Of a DNA stretch of 59,270 nucleotides, positions 52,794 through 59,270 are shown one piece after another. The number at the start of each line of letters is the position of its first letter. Positions within the stretch are counted from its first letter, which is position 1. The position numbers and the translations under genes are program-made. Source of the DNA: an uncultured Paracoccaceae bacterium (GTDB lineage Bacteria > Pseudomonadota > Alphaproteobacteria > Rhodobacterales > Rhodobacteraceae); contig CANMFL010000011.1 of the NCBI GenBank assembly GCA_947497185.1, positions 1 to 59,270 on the forward strand, given 5' to 3'. Below the pieces are notes generated by a model. The model did no database searches. It saw only the letters and a list, made by a program, of their open reading frames with translations, and was not told where the DNA came from.

Positions 52794-54257
52794 ATGAGCA
52801 CACGCCCGCTGAATATCGACCCACAAAACTGCTTCATCGGCGGGGCTTGGGTGCCGCCGCTTGGCGGGCAAGCGCTAGACCTGCGCAATCCGTCCGATGG
52901 GACGACCTTGTGCCAGATCGCGCGTGGCGATGCTGCTGATATTGATCGCGCGGTCGGTGCCGCCGAACGGGCGTTGGATGGCGATTGGGGTCGTGCAACT
53001 GCATTTGAGCGGGGCAGGGTGCTTGCGAAAATCGGTGCGCTGGTTCTAGAAAACATCGACGAATTGGCCGTGTTAGAGTCTAACGACGTAGGGAAACCGT
53101 TGAAGCAGGCCCGCGCTGATGTCGTTGCTTTGGCGCGATATATGGAGTTTTATGGCGGCGCGGCTGACAAGCTGCATGGTCAAACGATCCCGTATTTGGA
53201 GGGATATACCGTCTATACGCTGCGCGAACCGCATGGCGTAACGGGGCATATTATTCCGTGGAATTACCCGATGCAGATCATTGGACGCTCTGTCGGGGCG
53301 GCCTTGGCGATGGGGAATGCCTGTGTTTTGAAGCCTGCGGAAGAAGCGTGTTTGACCGCCTTGGCCTTTGCGGAAATTGCGCGTCAGGCGGGATTGCCGG
53401 ACGGCGCGTTAAATGTGGTGCCGGGATTGGGCGCAGAAGCGGGGGCGGCGTTAACCAAACATCCGCGCGTGCGTCATATATCGTTCACGGGGTCCGTTAA
53501 TGTTGGTAAATTGATCCAAGAAACGGCGTCCGCGCATGTGGTGCCAGTGACATTGGAGTTAGGTGGCAAATCCCCGCAACTGGTGTTCGACGATGCCGAC
53601 ATTGATGCGGCGCTGCCGTTCTTGGTAAACGCGGGTATTCAGAACGCGGGCCAGACCTGTTCGGCGTCTTCGCGCATTCTTGTGCATCGCTCCAAATTTG
53701 ATGAAGTCGTGATGAAAATGGCCGCGCGTTATCGCGATCTGCGGGCAGGGCCTGCGCTGGACGATCACGATGTTGGGCCGCTGGTGTCTATGCGTCAGAA
53801 AGACATTGTCGAAAGCTTTATCGCGCAGGGCCATGACCTAGAAATCGCCGCGCGGGGCGAGATCGTGGCGGATGCACCCGCGGGCGGCGCCTATGTGACG
53901 CCGACGCTTTTTGCGAATGTTGATCCCGGTCATATCCTCGCTCAGGATGAGATTTTCGGACCTGTTCAGGTTGTAATTCCATTCGACGACGAAGACCAAG
54001 CGGTGGCGATAGCCAACGGCACCGATTTTGGTTTGGTGGCCTCTGTTTGGTCGCAAAACGGAGCGCGTCAGATGCGGTTGGCAAAGCGGTTGCGGGCAGG
54101 TCAGGTGTTTATAAATAATTACGGGGCAGGGGGTGGCGTTGAGCTACCTTTTGGTGGTTCGGGTCTATCTGGCCATGGACGTGAAAAAGGGTTTGAGGCG
54201 CTATATGGCTTCTCTACTCTCAAAACCGTAGCTGCATTTCACGGGGAGGATAAGTGA
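52794..54257 (+). CDS. NAD(P)-dependent aldehyde dehydrogenase
   Basis: 487 residues, a full ALDH-superfamily protein. HIIPWNYPMQIIGRSVGAALAMGNACVLKPAE binds the cofactor, FTGSVNVGKLIQETAS is the glycine turn, VTLELGGKSPQ holds catalytic Glu255 and NAGQTCSASSRILV holds nucleophile Cys289. EIFGPVQVVIPFDDEDQAVAIAN and LPFGGSGLSGHGREKGFEAL are typical of the C-terminal half. It oxidises an aldehyde to an acid; the substrate is unknown. Its TGA overlaps the ATG of the SDR gene, so the two enzymes are co-made and probably act in sequence. Confidence 0.93.
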   Translation: MSTRPLNIDPQNCFIGGAWVPPLGGQALDLRNPSDGTTLCQIARGDAADIDRAVGAAERALDGDWGRATAFERGRVLAKIGALVLENIDELAVLESNDVGKPLKQARADVVALARYMEFYGGAADKLHGQTIPYLEGYTVYTLREPHGVTGHIIPWNYPMQIIGRSVGAALAMGNACVLKPAEEACLTALAFAEIARQAGLPDGALNVVPGLGAEAGAALTKHPRVRHISFTGSVNVGKLIQETASAHVVPVTLELGGKSPQLVFDDADIDAALPFLVNAGIQNAGQTCSASSRILVHRSKFDEVVMKMAARYRDLRAGPALDDHDVGPLVSMRQKDIVESFIAQGHDLEIAARGEIVADAPAGGAYVTPTLFANVDPGHILAQDEIFGPVQVVIPFDDEDQAVAIANGTDFGLVASVWSQNGARQMRLAKRLRAGQVFINNYGAGGGVELPFGGSGLSGHGREKGFEALYGFSTLKTVAAFHGEDK

Positions 54258-54985
54258 TGCGTTTGGATGGAAAAGTAGCGATTGTGACGGGCGGAGCATC
54301 CGGTTTTGGCGCGGGAATCGTGCGTAAATTTATCGCTGAAGGCGCTAAAGTGATGATCGCGGATCTGAATATTGATGTGGCGTACGAGTTGGGTGCAGAG
54401 GCGATCAAGACCGATGTGTCCAGCGATGCCGATGTGCAGGCGCTGGTCAAAGCGACGCTAGATGCCTTTGGTAGGGTCGATATTCTGGTTAATAATGCCG
54501 GAACGACACATTTGCCTGCGCCGATGGAAGATGTGACCGAAGATGATTTTGACAAGGTTTTTGCCGTCAATTGCAAGTCGGTTTACCTGACTGCAAAGCA
54601 CATCGTGCCGCTGATGAAAGCGCAGGGTTCTGGCGCTATTTTGAACGTCGCATCGACTGCTGGCGTATCGCCGCGTCCGCGTCTGAATTGGTATAATGCG
54701 AGCAAAGGTTGGATGAACAACGCGACCAAAGGCATGGCGGTTGAGCTGGCCCCGAATGGCGTGCGCGTGAATGCGATTAACCCTGTTGCGGGCGACACGC
54801 CGCTGCTGAAAATGTTCATGGGGGAAGACACGCCAGAGGTCCGCGCAAAGTTCTTGTCGACCATTCCAATGGGCCGCTTTTCTACGCCAGAAGATATGGG
54901 GAACGCGGCCTGCTACCTATGCTCGGATGAGGCGAGTATGGTGACGGGCGTTTGCATGGAAGTGGACGGCGGGCGCTGTATCTAG
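54257..54985 (+). CDS. Short-chain dehydrogenase/reductase (SDR)
   Basis: 242 residues, classical SDR length. Cofactor motif TGGASGFGAGIV, Asp for NAD preference in IADLNIDVA, NNAG, then catalytic Ser in NVASTAG and YNASK (Tyr/Lys). The C-terminal TGVCMEVDGGRCI is typical of glucose/3-ketoacyl-type members. ATG 54257 shares a base with the aldehyde dehydrogenase stop (TGATG); GTG 54254 is an alternative. Likely oxidises the alcohol or keto group upstream of the aldehyde dehydrogenase step. Substrate unknown. Convergent with gnd, 18 bases away. Confidence 0.92.
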   Translation: MRLDGKVAIVTGGASGFGAGIVRKFIAEGAKVMIADLNIDVAYELGAEAIKTDVSSDADVQALVKATLDAFGRVDILVNNAGTTHLPAPMEDVTEDDFDKVFAVNCKSVYLTAKHIVPLMKAQGSGAILNVASTAGVSPRPRLNWYNASKGWMNNATKGMAVELAPNGVRVNAINPVAGDTPLLKMFMGEDTPEVRAKFLSTIPMGRFSTPEDMGNAACYLCSDEASMVTGVCMEVDGGRCI

Positions 54986-55003
54986 GCCCGCCGCGCAAAT
55001 CGT

Positions 55004-56398
55004 TTAGTCAGCCCACGGACCGTGGTGGTCTTTGCCTTCAGCGCCGAACTTGGCGAAGCCGTGACGCCCGAAGAAGTCGCGTTGGCCTTGGATCATATTC
55101 GCGGTGCCGCGCTTGGTCCGCATGGCGTCGAAATAGGTGATGCCAGAGGATAGCGCGGGCATTGCGATGCCGTTCAATGCACCTGCGGCTGCGACTTCGC
55201 GCAGAGCTTGGTGGTTGGCTTTGAGGTAGTCGGCGAAGACCGGTGCGAGCATCAGGTTACGGTCCGGGTTTTCGCCCAATGCGGTGGCCATATCGTCAAG
55301 CATGGCAGAGCGGATGATGCAGCCTGCACGCCAGTTTTGCGCGATTGCGGGCAGGGGCAGGGACCAGCCGTAGCTGTCTGACGCCGCTTCGATCATGGTA
55401 AATCCTTGCGCGTAACACAGGACTTTTCCGGCGATCAGCGCCTGTTCGAGTTGGTCGAGCGTCAAGGTGGTGATCGGCTGTGGCGCGGTGCCGAACAGGT
55501 CTTCGCCAGCGGCGCGTTCGTCCATACGCGACGACAGGTTGCGCGCGACAACTGCGGCTTCGATCGCGGGAATTGGTGCGGCGAGATGCTGTGCCTCGAT
55601 TGCGGTCCAACGGCCTGTGCCTTTTTGGCCTGCCGCATCGACAATAATGTCGAGCATGGGTTTGCGGGACTCGGGGTCGGTGGCCTTGGCGACCTCGCCT
55701 GAAATCTCGATCAGGTAGGATTGCAGCGGGCCTTCGTTCCAGCGGGCGAACGTCGCGCCAATGTCCGCCGCAGACATGCCCATGCCGTCGCGCATCACGC
55801 CGTAAGCTTCTGCGATCATTTGCATGTCGGCGTATTCGATGCCGTTGTGCACGGCTTTGACGAAATGGCCTGCGCCTTCTTCGCCCATATAGGTCGCGCA
55901 TGGCTCGTCATGGAATTTCGCGCTGATGGCTTTGAGGATATGTTCCACGCGGTCCCAATATTCACGCTTGCCGCCGCCCATGATGGCTGGGCCGAAACGG
56001 GCGCCTTCTTCGCCGCCGGAGACGCCGATGCCGAGGAACGGTGCGGTGGCTTCGCGGGCGCGGCGGTTGGTGTCGTGGAATAGCGCGTTGCCCGCGTCGA
56101 TGATCAGATCGTCATCGTCGAGCAGCGGGCGCAGGGCAGCAATTTGCTGGTCAACTGGATCGCCAGCGGGGACCATCAGGATGATTGCGCGGGGCTTTGC
56201 GATGGCTGCGACGAAGTCTTCGAGGCTGTCAGTTGGCGTGATTTTCGACGCCAGACCGCCAGCATTTGCATGGAAGTCGTGGGTGACAGAGGTCGTCCGG
56301 TTCCAGACCGCAATGTCAAAGCCGTTGTCTGCGATGTTCGACGCGAGGGCGGCACCCATTGTGCCAAGGCCGATCAGGCCGATTTCTGCGGTGCTCAT
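55004..56398 (-). CDS. gnd: 6-Phosphogluconate dehydrogenase (decarboxylating)
   Basis: 464 residues, the long Gnd form. Rossmann motif GLGTMGAALASNIADNGFDIAVWNRT; substrate-binding GVSGGEEGARFGPAIMGGG; HNGIEYADMQMIAEAYGVM with catalytic Lys/Glu; KGTGRWTAIEAQHL; and the C-terminal AKFGAEGKDHHGPWAD. It converts 6-phosphogluconate to ribulose 5-phosphate in the oxidative pentose-phosphate pathway. No zwf or pgl is next to it. Glucose released by AglA could feed this pathway after chromosomal steps. The upstream region has an AATGTATAC site as in the aldehyde dehydrogenase promoter. Confidence 0.94.
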   Translation of the reverse strand: MSTAEIGLIGLGTMGAALASNIADNGFDIAVWNRTTSVTHDFHANAGGLASKITPTDSLEDFVAAIAKPRAIILMVPAGDPVDQQIAALRPLLDDDDLIIDAGNALFHDTNRRAREATAPFLGIGVSGGEEGARFGPAIMGGGKREYWDRVEHILKAISAKFHDEPCATYMGEEGAGHFVKAVHNGIEYADMQMIAEAYGVMRDGMGMSAADIGATFARWNEGPLQSYLIEISGEVAKATDPESRKPMLDIIVDAAGQKGTGRWTAIEAQHLAAPIPAIEAAVVARNLSSRMDERAAGEDLFGTAPQPITTLTLDQLEQALIAGKVLCYAQGFTMIEAASDSYGWSLPLPAIAQNWRAGCIIRSAMLDDMATALGENPDRNLMLAPVFADYLKANHQALREVAAAGALNGIAMPALSSGITYFDAMRTKRGTANMIQGQRDFFGRHGFAKFGAEGKDHHGPWAD

Positions 56399-56421
56399 GG
56401 GGGCGGATCCGTTTTATTGGG

Positions 56422-56433
56422 AATGTATACCAT
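56422..56433. promoter_or_regulatory. GntR-type operator-like site upstream of gnd
   Basis: AATGTATACCAT, centred 30 bases upstream of the gnd start (minus strand reads ATGGTATACATT). It shares AATGTATAC with the palindrome at 52725-52740. Confidence 0.5.
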
Positions 56434-56624
56434 GATGTACCCAAGCAAGGCGATGGGGTCCAGTCAAAGCGGGCGCACGCGGTTGTGCGAACTGTTGATC
56501 TGGCGAGACACATGAATAGAAATGTCGATACAATTCTGAATTGAGCGTGTTTTCGCTTGATCGCCCGAATTGAAAATGGTTCGTTCACGCGTAATTAACT
56601 TTTGTTTTCTGTAGGGGTCATATT

Positions 56625-59270
56625 GTGTCCATTTCGTTTATGAGAATTTTGCGTCGTCGTGTGTTTGTTGGTTTACGGAATAGTACAGCGATAGCCTGCG
56701 GATTAGCGGCACTAGGTGGAACGGCTGGGGCGGAGACGCTGTATTGGAATAATGATGGGCCCGTTGAGGCCGACGGTATCCAAGTTGCTGACGGTGATTG
56801 GGATAGTAGTACGACCTCATGGGCAAATTCCGATGACGACACTGACGTCAACTTAGCCTTCTCGGATGGCGATACCGTTGTTTTTTCCGGAGCTCCGGCA
56901 TCACCGATAACGGTAACACTTATCGAAAATTTACAACCTGCTGCGCTACGGTTTATTTCCGAGGGCTATACGATCGACACGAACAACGGCAGCGTCATTG
57001 ATTTTGCGACGAATGCACTTGCGTTCGACGTAATTGATCCAACGCATACTGCGACGGTCGATGTGCCGTTGGTGGGGACTGGTGTGGTGACGGTGAACGG
57101 CACTGGCGCGGGCATTTTGGTTTTGAGCGGCGATAACAGCGGTGCCACCGGCGCTATGAATGTCGAGGGCGGCGAGCTTGTTCTGGAGAGCTCTGACTAC
57201 GGCGGCGCTGTTGATGTCAGCGGTGGCGCTAAGCTAGTTGTAAATTCTGCGACCGTAGATGGTTTGGTGACAGGTACTGACGGCACAATTGAGTTGAACG
57301 GTGCGACACTTGATGCTGGTGTTGATATTGCGGCCGATGGTGCCTTGGTCGTTGCTGGGAGTTCTTCAGCAGATGTTGACAATGGGGATGGGACGGTAAC
57401 GATTGACTTGGGCCAAACGCTGGCGGGCAATTTAACTCAAAGCGGTTCTGGGACGACAACCAATAATGGTATATTGACCGGTGAGTTGTCTCTCTCGAAT
57501 GGCGAGTTTGTCGCCTTGGATGGTTCTTCCACATCGGACAATGAGATTTCATTCGCGGCTGGCAAATTGACTGCTGCCGGTGGGGCGTTCGGCAATGGCA
57601 CTGACGCTGTGTTTGCCGTGTCTGGTTCCGGCGAGCTGGCGGTCACGGGCAATACAACTGCTGCGAGCGTCACGAACTCTGGTGGTATCGTTACGGTCGC
57701 TTCGGGTGCGACGCTGAACACGGATGTGAAAAGCGACGATATTGATGCGGCGACTACAATCACGGGCACGCTGAATGGTGCGTTGGATGTTGAGGATGGT
57801 AATGTCACCGTTACTGATACAGGCATCGTAACAGACAGCGAAGTTGCCGTGACGGGCGGCACTCTGACGTCGACGGGCGGGACGTTCAACACTGTTGCCG
57901 TCAATGGCGGTACATTCGAAGTTGCGCAAAATACGCCGACTGCAGGGACGACCACAGCGGATGTGACTGTAGACGCGGGTAGCTTGACCATCGCTGAGAA
58001 TGAGACATTGGACGGAACGGTTGAACTGCTCGACAGTGATGCGGGTGCGTCGGTTAGTACTGGTACGGTGACGAATGATGGCATCATCGATGGTGCCGTT
58101 ACTATCGGTGACGGTGCGTTTACCAATAACGGAACTGGCGTGGTTACCGGAACCACGACCCTAAACGATGGCACGCTGAATGCCGCTGGTACGTTTGGCA
58201 ACGTTGTGCTGAACGGTGGTGATTTGAATTTTGCGGCCGGTATCACGACGGCGAATATTGAGAACAATGGTATCGACTTTGACATCTTAAGCGGGACTAG
58301 CGTGGCGGGTAACGTGACGAACGCGACTGGTGCGGGCGAGATCACAATCACGCAAGACGGTGAAGTTGACGGCAATCTGATTGTGAACGCGGGTACCGTG
58401 ACCTCTAGCGGAACGACGACGGGCACTTTGTCTGTTGGCGGGGGCACCTACGATGCCGAAAGCGGGTCTGTTGTGAGAGGTGCTACTACTGTTTCTGCTG
58501 GTGTGCTGACGTCTACGGGTGCCAATTTTGGTACGGATTCTGGTGAAGCTGTGACCGTTGGCGATGCGGGTAGTTTTACAGTTGACGGAGATGGCGACGC
58601 TGCTGTCACAACAACTGCAAATGTCGTGAACAATAACGGCATCGTAACGATTAACGCGGGTGAGACGCTGACTGGGGATGTGACGGTGAACGACGTTGCA
58701 GATGCCGGTACCGGATCGACGACTAACAACGGTACGATAACTGGCGCGTTGACGTTGAACAATGGTACGTTCAACGCCGAAAGCGGGTCTGATGTGGAAG
58801 GTGCCGCGACGGCTTCTGATGGTGTGATCAATGCCAATGGCGGGTCGTTTACGGGTGGCTTGACCGTCAGCGGGACGGCTGACATTGACTTTACTGGTAA
58901 CACTGACCCGAACCCTACGACGGTTGCGGATATTACGAACAATGGTGTGGTTGGTCTTTCAATCCCAGGTGGTCAAGTGCTTGACGGGGACTTTACCCAA
59001 GCAGCTGGATCGACGACTAACTCCGGTACCATTGATGGTGCATTGACGCTGACCGATGGTACTTTCAACGCCGAAAGCGAGTCTATTGTGACAGGTGCCG
59101 CGACGGCCACGTCTGGCGTGATCAATGCCAATGGCGGGTCGTTCATGGGTGGTTTGACGGTCAGCGGGACGGCTGACATTGACTTTACTGGTAACACTGA
59201 CCCGAACCCTACGACGGTTGCGGATATTACGAACAATGGTGTGGTTGGTCTTTCAATCCCAGGTGGTCAA
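56625..59270 (+). CDS. Giant autotransporter adhesin, N-terminal part (continues at position 78 after the circular join)
   Basis: 882 codons in one frame, open to the right edge. The start GTG 56625 (MSISFMRILRRRVF) has AGGGG 7 bases upstream; ATG 56640 is 22 bases from it and less likely. The leader is RILRRRVFVGLRNSTAIACGLAALGGTAGA, an extended autotransporter signal peptide with cleavage near AGA/ETLYWNN. The next about 130 residues are autotransporter-associated beta strand type (LYWNNDG, GVVTVNGTGAGILVLSGDNSGATG). The rest is Gly/Thr/Asn-rich repeats (TNNGTI, GGTF). The last 550 bases hold a 294-bp tandem repeat. The 77-base overlap with the left end keeps the frame, giving about 2,537 residues with the barrel at 4135-5045. 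Confidence 0.9.
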   Translation, partial: MSISFMRILRRRVFVGLRNSTAIACGLAALGGTAGAETLYWNNDGPVEADGIQVADGDWDSSTTSWANSDDDTDVNLAFSDGDTVVFSGAPASPITVTLIENLQPAALRFISEGYTIDTNNGSVIDFATNALAFDVIDPTHTATVDVPLVGTGVVTVNGTGAGILVLSGDNSGATGAMNVEGGELVLESSDYGGAVDVSGGAKLVVNSATVDGLVTGTDGTIELNGATLDAGVDIAADGALVVAGSSSADVDNGDGTVTIDLGQTLAGNLTQSGSGTTTNNGILTGELSLSNGEFVALDGSSTSDNEISFAAGKLTAAGGAFGNGTDAVFAVSGSGELAVTGNTTAASVTNSGGIVTVASGATLNTDVKSDDIDAATTITGTLNGALDVEDGNVTVTDTGIVTDSEVAVTGGTLTSTGGTFNTVAVNGGTFEVAQNTPTAGTTTADVTVDAGSLTIAENETLDGTVELLDSDAGASVSTGTVTNDGIIDGAVTIGDGAFTNNGTGVVTGTTTLNDGTLNAAGTFGNVVLNGGDLNFAAGITTANIENNGIDFDILSGTSVAGNVTNATGAGEITITQDGEVDGNLIVNAGTVTSSGTTTGTLSVGGGTYDAESGSVVRGATTVSAGVLTSTGANFGTDSGEAVTVGDAGSFTVDGDGDAAVTTTANVVNNNGIVTINAGETLTGDVTVNDVADAGTGSTTNNGTITGALTLNNGTFNAESGSDVEGAATASDGVINANGGSFTGGLTVSGTADIDFTGNTDPNPTTVADITNNGVVGLSIPGGQVLDGDFTQAAGSTTNSGTIDGALTLTDGTFNAESESIVTGAATATSGVINANGGSFMGGLTVSGTADIDFTGNTDPNPTTVADITNNGVVGLSIPGGQ
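58719..59270 (+). repeat. Tandem 294-bp (98-codon) repeats in the autotransporter
   Basis: Unit 1 is 58719-59012; unit 2 runs from 59013 to the right edge and, through the join, to position 113. Both encode TTN(N/S)GTI...NAES...VINANGGSF and then an identical stretch GLTVSGTADIDFTGNTDP. The second half of each unit is almost base-identical, including the 77-base end repeat. A more diverged third unit follows from position 114. Confidence 0.9.
59194..59270. repeat. 77-bp terminal direct repeat, right copy
   Basis: Identical to bases 1-77. If the ends overlap as a circle, the replicon is 59,193 bp. This sequence is also part of the internal 294-bp repeat, so the junction sits in a repeat and copy number there is uncertain. 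Confidence 0.9.

Noticed and set aside
58719..59270. Regular repeats as a possible CRISPR array
   Set aside because: Repeats are 294 bp, in frame and coding, with no short repeat-spacer pattern and no cas genes.
1..59270. tRNA, rRNA or insertion-sequence genes
   Set aside because: No cloverleaf-like sequences, rRNA stretches or transposase patterns were recognised on reading either strand.

Overview
This window looks like a complete circular plasmid (about 59.2 kb) from a marine alphaproteobacterium of the Rhodobacterales (Roseobacter-type). The first 77 bases are repeated exactly as the last 77, and a single open reading frame, that of a giant autotransporter, runs in phase across the join. 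This is what a circular contig with a k-mer overlap looks like. The replicon carries its own maintenance genes: an initiator with a DnaA domain I-like C-terminus, parA, parB, two copies of a perfect parS-like palindrome and a ccdAB toxin-antitoxin pair. The organism is inferred from the family types: the aglEFGAK order, a DnaA-like replicon, TssL with an OmpA domain and no TssJ, and DUF1036 and ExbBD gene types. The genus cannot be resolved.

Layout. (1) 1-5045 is the distal part of the autotransporter, whose start lies at 56625 on the right edge. (2) 5190-15796 (+) is T6SS tssK-tssL-tssM-tagF-pppA-ppkA. (3) 15811-19958 (-) is an ExbB/ExbD/ExbD/TonB-like envelope module with small membrane or secreted proteins. 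(4) 20089-24536 (+) is a DUF1036 protein, a degenerate caspase-like protein with a peptidoglycan-binding domain, and a two-domain murein hydrolase (LytM plus lytic transglycosylase). (5) 24537-38159 (-) is the rest of the T6SS, read leftwards as DUF6931-like, tagH(fha), tssA, tssB, tssC, hcp, tssE, tssF, tssG, tssH, then an unknown 275-residue protein. (6) 38330-39568 (-) is a DUF2254 membrane protein. (7) 39962-47738 is an alpha-glucoside utilisation locus, aglR (-) with aglEFGAK (+). (8) 47778-51965 is ccdAB, the replication gene, the presumed origin and parAB. (9) 52066-56398 is a fumarylacetoacetate-hydrolase-family protein, an aldehyde dehydrogenase, an SDR oxidoreductase (+) and 6-phosphogluconate dehydrogenase (-). 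(10) 56625-59270 is the N-terminal part of the autotransporter.

How the genes fit together. The T6SS has sheath, baseplate, tube, unfoldase and membrane-complex genes and a full threonine-phosphorylation control set (PpkA kinase, PppA phosphatase, Fha reader, TagF repressor). It has no tssI/VgrG, PAAR or TssJ gene in the window, so spike and effectors must come from another replicon. The most novel-looking part is the ExbBD/TonB-like module embedded in the T6SS region. The periplasmic domain of its TonB-like protein and the periplasmic domain of PpkA appear to be the same domain: two cysteines 52 residues apart and a nearly gap-free pattern over about 115 residues. This suggests an undescribed envelope-sensing or energising device feeding the phosphorylation pathway. 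One of the two ExbD proteins also lacks the proton-carrying aspartate.

Limits. All calls come from reading the sequence and translations. No database search, structure prediction or computed skew was available.
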